A DNA stretch of 64,000 nt from Diploptera punctata (Eukaryota > Arthropoda > Insecta > Blattodea > Blaberidae). Shown here piece by piece: positions 21,063 through 32,545 of the stretch. Both the position numbers and the translations under genes were made by a program. The stretch is taken from contig JASPKZ010005708.1 of the NCBI GenBank assembly GCA_030220185.1, positions 62,001-126,000 of the forward strand, read 5' to 3'. A model generated the notes under the pieces. It searched no databases, was not told the DNA's origin, and worked only from the letters and a program-made list of their open reading frames with translations. Position 1 is the stretch's first letter. The number at the start of each line of letters is the position of its first letter.

Positions 21063-21310
21063 CACTTACATGAATATATCCTTATTTTAAGGGTTATTAA
21101 ACTGTTTCTTGTTTTCAAAATGTTAAAAAAGATTAATGAGTTAATCTATTACCATTAGCCAGATCTAAAGTATGGTGACTGTTGGAAGGGATTATCTTAA
21201 TTATTTTTCATTCATTTTCATTTTCATACAATAGTAAGTGAAATGCCACTTCACGATGGTTCTCTACTTCCGCTTCTCTCCAAAATTAGAAGGGTATAAA
21301 AATGCCTAAT

Positions 21311-22757
21311 CATCTCTGTCTCCCTCCTTCCCTCTCCCTCCCTCCCTCTCTCCCCCTCTCTCCCTCCCTCCCTCCCTTCCTCCCCCACGCCCTCCGCCTC
21401 TCTCCCTCTCACCCACCCCACTCCCCCCTCTACCTCTAACTTTCCCTCACTATCCACCACTCTCCCTCCCTTTCCCTCCCTCTTCCCCCCTCCGCTCCCC
21501 CTCCATCCTCATGCCCCCCTCCCTCCCCACCTCTCCCCTCCCTTCCTCTCCCTCACTCATTCGCCCTCCCTCTCCCTCCCCCTCCCTCCCCTCCACTCCC
21601 ACAATCTCCCACACCCTCCCTCTCCTCGCCCTCTCTCTCCCTTCTCTCCCCTCTCTCTACCCTCTCTCTCATCATCTCCCTCCATCCCTCTCCTCTCCCT
21701 CTCCCCCTCCCTCTCCCCCTCCTTCCCTCTCCCTCTCTCCATCCCTCCCTCCTCCCCCTCCCCGTCTCCTCTCCTCACTCATGTCCCTCCTTCCTCTCTC
21801 CTCCCTATCCTCTCCCCCTCACTCTCCTCCCCCTATCTCTCCCCTTCCCCCTCTTCCCTCTCTCCCCTCTCCCTCTTCACATCTTCCCCTACTCTCTCTC
21901 CCCCTCTCTCTCTCCCCCTCTCTCTCTCGTTCCCCTTCTCTCTCTTTTCCCCTCTCCACTCTTTTTCCTCGCTCTCTCCTTTTCCCACTCTCTCCTCTTT
22001 ATCCCCATCTCTCTCTTTTCCCTCTCTCTCTTTTCCCCTCGTCCTATTTTTCCCCTCTCTCCTCTTTTCCCCTCTCTCCTCTTTTCCCCTCTCTCTCTTT
22101 TCCCCTCTCTCTCTTTTCCCTCCCTCCTCTTTTCCCTCCCCTCTCTCATTTTCCCTTCCCCTCTCCTCTTCCCCTATCCCTCTCTTTTTCCCCTCCCCTC
22201 CCCCTCTCTCTCTCTCTTTCACTCTCTCTTCCCCCTCTCCTTTTCCCCCGCGTCTCTTCCCCTCTCTCTTCCCCCTCTCTCTTTCCCTCTCTCTCTCTCT
22301 CTTCCCTCTCTCCTTTCCCCCTCTCTCTTTTCCCCCTCTCTCTTTCCCCTCTCTCTTCCCCCTCTCTCTTTTTCCTCTCTCTCTCTTTCCCTCTCTCTCT
22401 TCTCCCTTTCTCTCTCTCTTCCATTATCTCTCTCCTCTCTCTCTCCCTCTCTCTCTTTCCTCCCTCTCTCTCTTTCCCCTCTCTCTCTCCTTCCCCCTCT
22501 CTCTCTTTCCCCCTCTCCTCTTCCCCTCTCTCTCTCAGCTCCCTCCCTCATTCCCCCCCTCTCTCTTTCCCCTCTCTCTCTATCTTCCCCCTCTCTCGTT
22601 CCCCTCTCTCTTCTCCCCTTCCCCTCTCTCCCTCGCTCTCTCTTCCCCTACCTCTCCCCTCTCTCTCCACCCCTCTCTCTTCCCATCTCTCTCTCTCTCC
22701 CCCTCTCTCTCTTCCCCCCTCTCTCTCCCTCCCCCCTCTCTCCCCCTCCCCCTCTCC
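21311..22757. repeat. 1.45-kb polypyrimidine (CCCTCT-type) satellite-like tract
   Basis: The plus strand is nearly all C and T for about 1450 bases, with scattered single purines, in shifting CTCTCC/CCCTCT/TTCCCC motifs. The purine-rich complement suits triplex (H-DNA) formation. A 466-codon Ser/Pro/Leu frame and several Glu/Arg/Gly frames cross it only because stop codons need purines on this strand. They are not genes. The right edge meets a LINE fragment at 22758. Confidence 0.97.
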
Positions 22758-22990
22758 GATAGGTTTTTTGATGGTTTTATATAATCTTTTACTTTTTAGA
22801 TATGTACCTTGGTTTATTAAATTATCACGTGCTCTTAAACATATATTACCAGCAGCTATTTTTCTTTTATATCCATCATATATAATTATTACCAGATATC
22901 ACAGATCCTAAATATTTAAAAGTAGATACTTGTTCATAGTTCAATCCACTTAAAACAATATCATCCATGTATTATGTTTGGATTTATAGG
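22758..22990 (-). pseudogene. LINE RT thumb fragment
   Basis: The minus strand reads DDIVLSGLNYEQVSTFKYLG then SVISGNN, and in the next frame KEKIAAGNICLRARDNL and YLKSKRLYKTIKKPI. This is the FKYLGS...KRIAAGN...LKSK--RLYKTI-P segment typical of LINE proteins. It stops exactly where the pyrimidine tract starts. Confidence 0.65.
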
Positions 22991-24265
22991 TATATTTTGA
23001 TTCTCTGTCTGGTGAAAATCAATCTTTACACAATCTTATTACTGAATACACAATTACAGAAAGTTATACAGTAAAATCCCTGAAATTCGTATATATTTTT
23101 TATTTTTATATAGTTTCTAATATTGAAAAGGATTGCGCCTAGGTACAAAGTTATCGGATATACATGAAATATTTTCTGCATTCAATTGAGGCCAGTATGC
23201 AACTTTTAAGTCCAGTCGTGTTTTTAAATTCGATTTTTTATACATCCAAATGTACGACTTCTGCCACTATAGTCGCACCTAAAGAATCCCGTCTTTCAAT
23301 TAGAAAATGTATTCATCAATATTACTAGAAATGTGTTAATAAGCTACTGACCCCCTTTATCACCTCTAACGTCCTAAATTACCTTTAGAAACATTCTGTA
23401 TAAATAAATGTGGCTTTATGTTTCTCGTACTGTGCTACTGGAATTAACGTGGTCTCTAGCGTTGCATTAAACGTATCCTATTTCAAAATTAAACACAGAA
23501 ATAGATCAGATGAAACGTTGCTGAGTTGAGAGAAAAAGAGAGAGAGAGGCAGTTAAAGAATAAAGAAAACAAAATGCAACAGGAAGGAGTTCGAAGCGGC
23601 GCGGCGCATGTCGATTGGTTGCTCATGATGCATTTTTATTTGTTACTCAGAGGCACGTGCGCTTGTTACATTCCGGATAAATCACGTCTTTAGAATATGG
23701 GTCATGTTCGTCCACTGCACTTTATGAGCTCTGGCTTTAAAATAACACAACATTTACTGCTCAAATTTACGATAGCTCGCTGCCATTTCTGTAAACATCA
23801 TTCTCCAAACAAAACTACTAGGACCCTGAACTACATCGTCAGTAAATTTCCTGTAAACTTTTTTTTTCAAGATTTGTTACAACATAAATAATCAATTATG
23901 ACATTTCAAAGTTATGCAATGCAATTGAAGATAACAGGAGTTTTATAGTCTTCGCGTTGCTACAGAATTTTTTTGTGGCGGGGAGTGGTAGGACTGTAGC
24001 TATTCCATGTAGACTTTTTTTTGTCCTTGTTTCTTGCTGTGGTCGTATCCTGAAATCCAATCCGGCCTTTGCTTTGAGATGATTCAGTAATAATAAATGT
24101 CCCCTGACCGCGTTACGAGGCGCTGTGCAGGGTAAGGACCAATGACAGGGCTTTTGTCTCAGAGCATCTATCAATGCTCCTCTAACCCTTTAGAGAGGGT
24201 TGCTGCTTTCGCCCACGATTCAATTATCTATGTGGCACAATTAAACGCACTTTATTGAATAAGAC
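22991..24265. other. No recognisable gene
   Basis: 1.3 kb of unassigned DNA. A GCGGCGCGGCGC patch (23596-23607) echoes that at 2835. Short open frames at 23697-23891 (plus) and 23896-24174 (minus) have no motif I recognise. Confidence 0.4.
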
Positions 24266-24685
24266 TAGAAAATAAACTATTTTGAAGTTTTACAAAGTAT
24301 TGGCAGTTCCATCTCTTATCTATGGTTGTGAAACCTGGATATTAGCAAAGGCAGATAGTAAACAAATAGAGGCTGCTGAAATGAAGATGTTGAGAGCAAT
24401 AGCAGGATACCAAATGACCAATAAAAATAAAACAAAGATATAAGAACAGAACTTAATATATTTAATCTCTGTGAAAGAATAAAATATTATCAAAATGCTT
24501 ATCTTCAGCACGTATTACGAATGAATGAACAGCGCATTCCAAGAAGAATGTATAATTATAAACCAAAAGGGAGAAGAATGTTGGGAAGACCATTGAAGAG
24601 ATGGAAGGACCAATGAGATCGGACCTGTAATGAGATCGGAACAGGCCATTGGGCTTAATCCTTGTTGTTGTTGATGATGATGACT
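24266..24685 (+). pseudogene. LINE C-terminal end (family F)
   Basis: It reads FYKVLAVPSLIYGCETWILA, then SKQIEAAEMKMLRAIAGYQM, and in other frames a degraded QRIPRRM-type block, GRRMLGRPLKRW and EQAIGLNP. It ends in a (TTG)n(ATG)n tail at 24662-24682. The final 100 bases recur at 51012-51121. Frameshifts make it a pseudogene. Confidence 0.7.
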
Positions 24686-25555
24686 TTTTTAAATATCCAC
24701 TATTTGTAGTTTTTTACAGCAATTTTCATCTGTCGGAAAGTTATTATTAAATTATAGGCCATCAGTCTACTTAAAAATTAAAACCTGAACCTGTGTAGCA
24801 TTCGTCAATGCTTTCTTCCTTTCAATGGTTTAAACTTTAATCATGTTTGATATACCACGGCCATCCTAACATCAATAAGGATTCCGAAGAAGACAGTGAC
24901 GATTGTTATTACTGGTTACTTTTTTTTTCTCTCTAAATAAGACACATACTTCTCTGCAATGGACCCGGCGTCAGCGCATGTCGTTTTCGGTGTACGGTGT
25001 TTACTAGAACCGATTATTCAAATTAAACATTATCCATATTGTTCACAAAACTTGAACGTAGAGAAGAAAGGAAAGACAAACATTACATAGAGAGAGGGAA
25101 AGAGAAAGACTGACGCTAGCGTACCATTCACAAGGAACGACAAGCACTGACGTTGTGTGGTATAGAATGCAACAGACCTCTATGTATATCAAGTTACAGT
25201 ATATTTGATTGTATCTAGGAGGTTGTGTGTTTTATTGTATTTTTCTGATATGGAATTGTGCCTGTGGTTAAAATGGTCCTCCTAATTCCACTTCAGAATT
25301 TCCATTCTCTCCTGAGAAAAATTAGAAAAAGTAGGTTGGCCAGCTCTGGGGTTTGGACTCCGGACGTCCTGAATATGATTCTCAAACGCTCCCACTTAAC
25401 TCGTGAGCTGTATTTATTTTGGCTATTTCATCAATGAAACGAAAAAAAAAAATGTCCGATAGATAAACTATAAATACTCATTGTAATGATTATTTTCGCT
25501 ATTGCAATGCATCTGTGAAAACTGGCCCAAATTCTTTAAATTCTACATTTCTCGT
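24686..25555. other. No recognisable gene or repeat
   Basis: Unassigned DNA. A short GAGAGGGAAAGAGAAAG stretch lies near 25090. Confidence 0.4.
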
Positions 25556-26345
25556 TTTCATTATTTTTACAAATTTCTTAATTTTAATAACAAACCTCCG
25601 TATTTCAAAAGTTCTGCATTTATGTTATCAGGCCCAGGTGATTTTCTGCATTTCAATTTTCTTATTGATGTTTCTAATTCATGCAATGTGATTAAATCAC
25701 ATCCTTCAAATGCGTGAGATTGTTCATTCATATTAAACCACAACCGTTTATAATGTTCAACCCGTACTTTTGGTTCAATAACATCTATATTGGCTGTATC
25801 TTTCTCTGATTTATTTATATTTCTTAATATTTTAAACGCAAAATCTTGCCTGCCATATACATCATATTCAACATCTCCTATAAATTTCTCCCAACTCTCT
25901 CTATGAGCTCTCTGCACTAGCGATTTAGTATAATTCCGTGCCTGTGTATATTTTTGTCTCGATTCTTCATCATATTTCAATATCCGAGTTCCATATTTTA
26001 AGTCCTCGTTTTCGTTTCCAAATATTTTGTTTTCCAATCGCTTCTTGGGCTGCTTTAATAATATAACGTTGTATGTTTTCCCATTCTTTTGTCACATAAT
26101 TCACAGATATAACTTTTATTAAATTATGGTTAAGTCTCTGTTGATATAAATCTCTAATTGATTGATTTTTTAACAATTTTGTCTTAAATCTTGTATTGCC
26201 CACTTTACTTAATAAGTTACTTCTAATACTTTATATATTTTTCTATCTAGCAATCAAGACTATTTTTGCTATCAGCAAGTAATGGTCGCTGTATATGTCA
26301 CATCCCCTATAAATTCTTATAAAAGTAATACTATAAATAGATTAA
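25556..26345 (-). pseudogene. LINE endonuclease end to RT start
   Basis: Minus-strand order is as follows. DIYSDHYLLIAK (about 26270-26305) is the SDH motif closing an APE endonuclease. NTRFKTKLLKNQSIRDLY and WENIQRYIIKAAQEAIG come next (77 codons, 26203-25970). After a frameshift come DEESRQKYTQARNYTKSLV, SIRKLKCRKSPGPDNINAEL and LKYGG (156 codons, 26037-25567), the linker and the RT entry motif (KAPGPD). The RT core is absent. Similar LINE polyproteins continue in the fragments at 28881 and 46800, but I cannot show they are one family. Confidence 0.75.
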
Positions 26346-26645
26346 GTCAATGTTTCAAGCTCAACTTTAGACATCCATTTTATAATATTTTTTATCATAC
26401 AAATTACAATTTTAATTTTTTTACTAATTCTTCTCATATGTGAATACACATGGATAACACTGGATATGTAAAATGGGCTCTGTGGGCCTATTTAATACAC
26501 ATATTCTGAAATTTTGAAAGGAATTGGTTGTAAGCTGCATCACGTGGGGCAATTTGTACATTGAACATGTTGAAAATTTTGTTTTAGAGCAAAAGAGTTT
26601 AAAATTTAGTTTGTTATCCGCTGAACTGTTGAGAAATTACTTGTG

Positions 26646-28313
26646 TTAAAACTGTCCAGCTGCGTGCATTGGATCTTCAGCTAGCTTCTTCTTTTGTTCT
26701 CCTATCAATTTTCCCAATTGTAGCTTCTTACGAGCAGTTTTAGCATCTTTTCGTCCCGATTCTGTACAACAATACAAGCGATGCTTGTATCTAAGAATAC
26801 TGATTTCCTTGCCTGAGCTATTCAAACCAATACCAATCACATTTTCTCCCAGTTTTTCAGTTGCTTCACATTTCATGCTGAACTGATTTATGATGGATAT
26901 TTCAACAACTTCTAATTTCTTGTTCGAAACGAAGGTTTCTTTAGGACATTTCGACCGGATTACAGAATGTAAACATTAATATTAGCATTCTGTGTTTTAC
27001 ATGAAATGCACCTATTTAGCAACTCATTCGAAGCTAAACATAGGTAAACAGGCATTATTTTTTCAACAATGACCTTTATCAGCGCTGTTTTCATGGTATT
27101 GCTGTCATGTTTGTTTTGTTTCTACTTCAACAGCAGCACGACTGAAAAGACATCAAGAATTTTACCTCCGGGACACTTAAAGTGTAAGGGAGTTTCATCA
27201 GTAATCATGTAATGGTAGAAAATTGCATATATATTGAAATTTTCATATTTTCTACATTTGAAGTAGTATCCTTTAAGCCTTATGGTAATAGTTCCCTAGT
27301 TTCATCATTGTATCTTTCTTGACTGCCACATATTTTATTTCCTGGTAGGACTCCTTTTGTTTACCATTCAGCAACTGTATTTTATTCCAGTTGAGTAGCC
27401 GTTTTGCAACATGGTTAATGCATTATTCTTTCTCTGTTGACACGCCTGGACATACACAGACGAATTCTGAAGGTGTTTGCAGATTTTCACGTCTCTAATT
27501 GATAGTACGCATCCTACACTTCTACTGATCTCTTCCTCTTGCTACCTCCATGGCATTGGAAGAACCAGTGAAATTGCAGTCGCATTTACCATCTGCCTTG
27601 TTTTGTCAGCCACTCTTTATACTCTTAATTTTTTTTATTTACTTTCTTGCTTACTCACAGTACTTGGAAAGAATTTCATAGTCTACAGCAATACCAGTTA
27701 GTATATCTATAAAATCCCTATAACATAGAGGGAAGTATAACATGTTTATGCCATGTGCCATCATAGGAGACACCAATGTCAATTATGTTTTGTTCAACGA
27801 GATTAGGATTTACAGTGGTATGGGCTTTTTTATTACTTCATGTGCCTCCTTTATAACTTTTTTATTATGTTTTCCTCATTTAATCTATTTAGGTGGGCAC
27901 TATAATTCCTGTAATTGATGAATGGCAATCCAATAACCATTGAAAACTATTCATATGGCTAAAAATCCCTCTACCATTCTCCGATTTATTTGAAAAAGTG
28001 GTCGAGAGGAATAATCACACTGAATTCGAATGTTGGTAAAAAATGAAAACTTCATTTCACAGTTTCCACATTTTGTAACACGTTTTTAAATGTTGCCCTT
28101 CACCTGTATGTTTTCAATACACAAATTCTCACATCCACACTCAGCACACTTGTAGCTCTTGGCACGAACGAAGGCGGGTCGGCGGGTCTGGTGCACCACG
28201 GAAGTAGAAAAAGGATATCGATCTATTGGTATGGAAATACGATCTTGCCGTATCGCTGCTTCAAATTTATTAAATGATAATTGTTTTACCTTGTACACCA
28301 CCGTCGTCCTCAA
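26646..28313 (-). pseudogene. Decayed Mutator-like transposase
   Basis: Read from 28313 downward. An N-terminal part has a zinc-type CAEC-GCENLC...CGNC cluster (28060-28150) and QINRRMVEGFLAI. A degraded HKHV/GTW-like region lies near 27750. GKCDCNFTGSSNAMEV (27548-27600) is the GSS-AME block. ASNELLNRC is at 27009-27036, and a last open segment 26876-26646 reads GENVIGIGLNSSGKEISILR. This order and these motifs match, from memory, the insect proteins annotated with a Mutator-like transposase domain (DNA transposons moved by cut-and-paste). Many stops and frameshifts are present. I did not identify terminal inverted repeats. Confidence 0.55.
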
Positions 28314-28324
28314 CTATAATGTTT

Positions 28325-28880
28325 CTATTTAAAATTTTCGTTGATTTCTCTCGGCCTTTCGAAGCTTGCTTCATCTTTTGGAGTTCTTATAGTAGTATTG
28401 AATTATGTGTAATATGTCTAGTAGAGGGTTTTGCTCATTAGGCATATTTTCGTTGAGAATGTTTGTATTCTTGGCCTCATTGATAATTTCGATTTCTTCT
28501 TAAATGTTAATTTTGTGTCTGTTGTTATCTCTGTGTATAATTGGCATTGCATTATCGTTTTATTAAAACTGTGGCCACTTTCTGAAATGTGTTTAGCGAA
28601 ATTTGATTTGCCTTCTCCTTTAATAAAGTCTGAATATCATTAAATCTGATTCTAAAATTTCTAGATGTTCTAACAAAGTAAAATTTTTCACAGTCGTTGC
28701 ACCTGAGTTCAAATATGCCTTAGTTTTCATATTTATTGTTTTCCTCAATTTTTGATATATCATGTTATTTAATTTGTTATTAGTTTTGTAGGCTATTTTG
28801 ATGTTTTTATCGTGTTTCCTGATAGATTTTGCTAGTTTGATTGTCTCATAACTTAGACTTGATAGATCATGTATGGACAA
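28325..28880 (-). pseudogene. Penelope-like element, GIY-YIG end and 3' UTR
   Basis: The minus strand reads KLAKSIRKHDKNIKIAYKTN and NKLNNMIYQKLRKTI, then in the next frame GIFELRCNDCEKFYFVRTSR and NFRIRFNDIQ, and in a third frame GEGKSNFAKHISESGHSFNK and EEIEIINEAKNTNILNE. This is the Penelope-like element C-terminus: the CNDC knuckle with the YIG-R-T-R-F-R-RF-EH core of a GIY-YIG endonuclease (here YIG is YFV, so mutated). Downstream a GATGA, short stem, CGAAAGGCC segment at 28339-28366 sits where Penelope-like elements carry hammerhead motifs. A tail ATCAACGAAAATTTTAAAT follows. The RT part is missing, and two or more frameshifts are present. Confidence 0.75.
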
Positions 28881-29960
28881 TATTTTTACAATTAATCAGA
28901 TTATAGAAAAACATAGAGAGTTTAATGTAGAAACTCGCGTGGCCTTTATAGGCCTAGAAAAATCCTTCGACAAAGTGAACCGCCCTTTATTATGGAAGAT
29001 AATGGAAAAAAAAGAAAAAAACGATACCCGATACACCTAATAAAAACTATTCAAAGTTTATATGAAGATACAAAAATGGTAATTGAAATAAATAGAAAAT
29101 TAAAAGAAGAAATTAGAACTAACTGTGGTTTAAACCAGGGGTGTAGCCTTTCCCCAACACTTTTTAATATATTTAGACGACATTCTTGATGAATGGGAAC
29201 AATTAGTTCATAAGGGATTCAAAATTGGACGAAATAAAGCATTGAATGCATTATGTTTAGCAGATGATATATTATTCATTTCTGACAGAGAGGACAGGCT
29301 ACAAAAAGCAGTCTATCAGCTAAATAATACTATATGTAAGAAATATAATATGATAGTTTAAAAATTAAAAACTAAAGGAATGGCGTTCCATGGAAAGTGC
29401 CCAGTAAGAACAAAAATAGTAATAGAAGTTAAAGTGTTGGAACAGGTTTCACACTCCAGTATTTGGGCTGCAATGTAACTTATGAAGAAGAATAAGATAT
29501 AAATAAGAAAATGCAGAAATTTCAACATACTGTGTTTGTGGAACAATCAGACAACACTGAGAAACAAAGTGAGAAAGGATATGCAACTAAGATTTATACT
29601 CAACAACGACACTACCAGTGGCGATATATGGAAGTGAGGCCTGGGTCCTAAATGATAGGAAAAAAAAAGTAAAATCTAGGCAGGCGGAAATGAGATTCCT
29701 ATGGGCTGTGAAAGGTTGTACATTAGAAGAACATATTAGAAATGAGAATATTATAGAGGAACTAAAAGTACAACTACTTCTTCAACAAATAGAAGATCAC
29801 AAAAACAATTGGATAGAACATCTGAAAAGAATGACAGAGGTTGGGATACCAAATATGGCACTGATGTATAATCCTGGAGGACAAAGATTGATAGGAAGAC
29901 CAAGAAAGCGCTGAGCTGAACAGATGTGAGATTGGAACAGGTAAAGACCTAATCCGTGAA

Positions 29961-29995
<35 letters not shown>
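28881..29995 (+). mobile_element. Decayed LINE, RT to 3' end
   Basis: NQIIEKHREFN, then RVAFIGLEKSFDKVNRPLLW (motif A, Asp replaced by Gly), CGLNQGCSLSPTLFNIF-like motif B (29120-29170), LDDILDEW, ALCLADDILFISDR (motif C, YADD now LADD) and a degraded thumb. The C-terminal domain is open at 29618-29914 (IYGSEAWVLNDRKKK, AEMRFLWAVKGCT, HIRNENIIEELKV, GRPRKR). It ends with an ATT tail. At least four frameshifts or stops are present. Confidence 0.75.

Positions 29996-30000
<5 letters not shown>
29958..30000. repeat. (ATT)n tail
   Basis: About 14 ATT units immediately after the LINE 3' end. Confidence 0.92.
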
Positions 30001-30274
30001 TATATTAACTTACTGTTATAAAATATTTTAGTTTGAAATATTATTTTAAAATATGAGCTTATATTGCATCTATAATATTTCGTTATTTCTGATAGTTACT
30101 GTATGTATTTTTATTGTCGTATTGCGTGTTCTTTGAAGAAATTCAATGACTTAAATTTAATGACATTTAAAGAGTATTATAGATAAAATTATAAGATATT
30201 TGCTCGATGACAGAAAAATCACATGAAGCTAAGGAGCTGGGATTTGATGACGGCATCTTTGGGTATACAGATGT

Positions 30275-30615
30275 GTGCTTCTTGGATTTTGAAATTTATA
30301 TTTGCTCTAAACTCGACTTCATTATTATCCAGTGTAAGATATATATATATTAATTGGTGTTTCCCGTATAATGTATCATATTTATATTTATTATTATTAT
30401 TATTATTATCGTATTATTATTGTTATTACCCTATAAAATGTTGTTTGTACATGACATTTACGTTGCTACATTAATTGTATCTTTAACTGTTTATAATTAG
30501 TATAGTGTATATCTATATTTGTCGAATATTTATTTGCATTTGTGCTGGTTGAGTGGAAGGGAGGGCCTTATGGCCTTAACTCTGCCAGAATAAATAAAGT
30601 ATTATTATTATTAAT
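30275..30615 (+). mobile_element. LINE family C 3' end, 5'-truncated
   Basis: It starts at the last codons (TTTGAAATTTATATTTGCTC, equivalent to NLYLL) and covers the 3' UTR with an internal ATT tract (30387-30412). It ends CTCTGCCAGAATAAATAAAG plus ATT repeats. It matches 9930-10930 and 52250-52595. Confidence 0.85.
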
Positions 30616-30619
30616 TATT

Positions 30620-30662
<43 letters not shown>

Positions 30663-30663
30663 T
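30600..30663. repeat. (ATT)n tail
   Basis: Interrupted ATT units that close the family C LINE. Confidence 0.92.
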
Positions 30664-31038
30664 AGTTCTTCGATAGTGACACTGGGAAACTGCTAACCAC
30701 AGGTACGGCGAGGACTGTCAATATGTATCCATTTAGTGTGTGTGTTTAGTTCGTATTTCCTGTAGGACTTACACCTTCCCATGGGACTTACAATCCCATA
30801 ATCTGGATCGGTTGCTTTTAGACAAGTAACAATTTTGAGGCGAACATTAGCTTATGGTGTACGGAATTCTAGTCACGAGGACTTTTCCTTTCTCCTTGTG
30901 AATTCCAGTAGAGTTGAGAAAATAATTAAGTGCCTATGAAATTCCATCAATTGTGAACTGTCAAGGACACTTGTTAATAAAAATAACTGAGGTATTAACG
31001 CTGTGACGTCAAAGTTAAAAAAAATAGTATCGTTATAT
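30664..31038. other. No recognisable gene or repeat
   Basis: Unassigned DNA. A 61-codon minus-strand frame at 30873-31058 has no motif. Confidence 0.4.
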
Positions 31039-31376
31039 CCGATTGAGGGTCTTTCCACTTTTCAGCGGTTGCCCTTTTACCAGCCGGCTGCTGGCCCTTC
31101 ACATCCACATGTGTCAATCACAGAGGTAGATGATCAACAGCCAGTGTAGGGGTGACATGTGGTTAGCATGCCGAGTCCCCCAGCCGTTATAGCTGGTTCC
31201 TCAACCTGGAGCCGCAACTTATTGTAGCTACCCAATTGCCTCACGATGCTGGGTGGGCACCGGTCCCATACTGGCCGAAATACCATGAGAAAATTTCTTC
31301 CCCCACGGAGACTCGGAGTCCCGTAGCTCTGCGCCAAGGCTTCCTACCTTAACCGCTCGGCTACGGCGCGGTTATA
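31039..31376 (-). repeat. tRNA-derived SINE, family A, full copy
   Basis: The minus strand starts GCGCCGTAGCCGAGCGGTTAAG (box A, class II Leu/Ser-like) at about 31374. Box B is eroded (CCGAGTCTCCGTGGG). The body follows (GAAATTTTCTCATGGTATTTC, GCATCGTGAGGCAATTGGG, CAGCTATAACGGCTGGGG, GTTGATCATCTACCTCTG) and it ends AAGACCCTCAATCGG. It matches 59912-60262 over its whole length. Confidence 0.92.
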
Positions 31377-31422
31377 TAATTAATTAAATATCTTTGATCT
31401 ATAATAGATAAATCTGGCACTT

Positions 31423-31970
31423 GTGAAAATATATATTATTAACAGAGTAAATTGTACAAGGAAGACGATTAGATCCCTGAATGGTCTTTTATGGAATATA
31501 AATTTGACCAGAAAAAAAAAAGAGATTATACAGACAATAATAGAAAGTATACTTACATATGGATCAGAAAGCCGGACAATAAATGAAAGGATGCAGGAAA
31601 GAATCTTGGCGAGAGAAATGGATGGATTAAAGAGAAGTATGAGAATATCCAGGCTACAACATATTCGAAATACATATATCAGACAAGAAATGGATGCACA
31701 AGAAACTGTTATCGAAAGGATAACAAAGAGAGCTTTACAGTGGTATGAGCATGTACAACGGATGTCGGAAGACCAATGGCCTAAACAGGTGTTAGATTGG
31801 ATGGAACCAGGCAGAAGGAAGAGGGGGAGAAATAGAAGAACATGGTATGAGGGAATATATGATGCCATGATGAAGAGGGGAATGGAAGAGGGACAATGGG
31901 AAGACAGGAATCTCTGGAAAGCAGGAATCAAGGGCGAACTGCTATAAAGTGGAAAGCCCGTATTAAATAA
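31423..31970 (+). pseudogene. LINE C-terminal region, 174 codons open
   Basis: The open frame 31423-31947 reads NRVNCTRKTIRSLNGLLW, IIESILTYGSESRTINERMQ, AREMDGLKRSMRISRLQH, RALQWYEHVQRM, WPKQVLDWMEPGRRKRGRN and GMEEGQWEDRNLWKAG. It is the complete region after the RT palm of an arthropod LINE, without a stop until its natural end. The palm and endonuclease are absent (5' truncation). It belongs with the fragments at 50110-50690 and 54190-54545 by motif order. Confidence 0.8.
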
Positions 31971-32289
31971 GTATATAATTTATTTTTTAAATTAATAAAT
32001 AAACCTATTTGTTGGTTTATTTTTGTCTTTATCTTAGTAGTCTGCACAGCCTGTAATATATAAGTATCACTTGTGTTTTTTTAATTTATCTGAACGTCTC
32101 TAAATATTATTTTATTTATTTTGGATTGTGGTTGGAAGGTATCTGCTAGCAGCATACGGTACCACGAGGTAGCCTACACATAAGTGGTAAAATCCTGACG
32201 AGCTGCAAATATAAGACAATTTGATTTTAATATCGATTATGTTAGGAAGACAGGAGCATCCCAGAGAATCTTTTGGCTCTTTCCACTTT
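31971..32289. other. No recognisable gene or repeat
   Basis: AT-rich unassigned DNA. Confidence 0.4.
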
Positions 32290-32545
32290 AGGCATGGTGT
32301 AACTTACGTTCGCAGCTCTGTTATTAGAGAAGAATGTAAAACTGGACCTCTGGATAAATGATAGAAGACTAAATTGGAACGATCACAGAGATAGACTGGA
32401 GAACAGTAGATTAGTGAAGAAAGTACGTGACTGGACACCTCAGCAGAAAAGGCCTTTAGGAAGACCACAACTAGGATGAAGGACGTCACCATACCCCGGA
32501 CCTGTTGTGAATGAACACGCAACAAGCTGCCAGTTTTCATGCGTA
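32290..32545 (+). pseudogene. LINE C-terminal tip
   Basis: WNDHRDRLENSRLVKKVRDW then TPQQKRPLGRPQLG and a TGA, followed by CCCCGGACCTGTTGTGAATG. The latter 3' sequence recurs on the minus strand at 33925-33955. GAA/GAT repeats follow at 32548-32590. Confidence 0.6.

Noticed and set aside
21511..22911. 466-codon Ser/Pro/Leu-rich open frame on the plus strand
   Set aside because: It lies on a pyrimidine-only tract where stop codons are nearly impossible. No start context, domain or codon structure supports a protein. The Glu/Arg/Gly frames on the other strand are rejected for the same reason.
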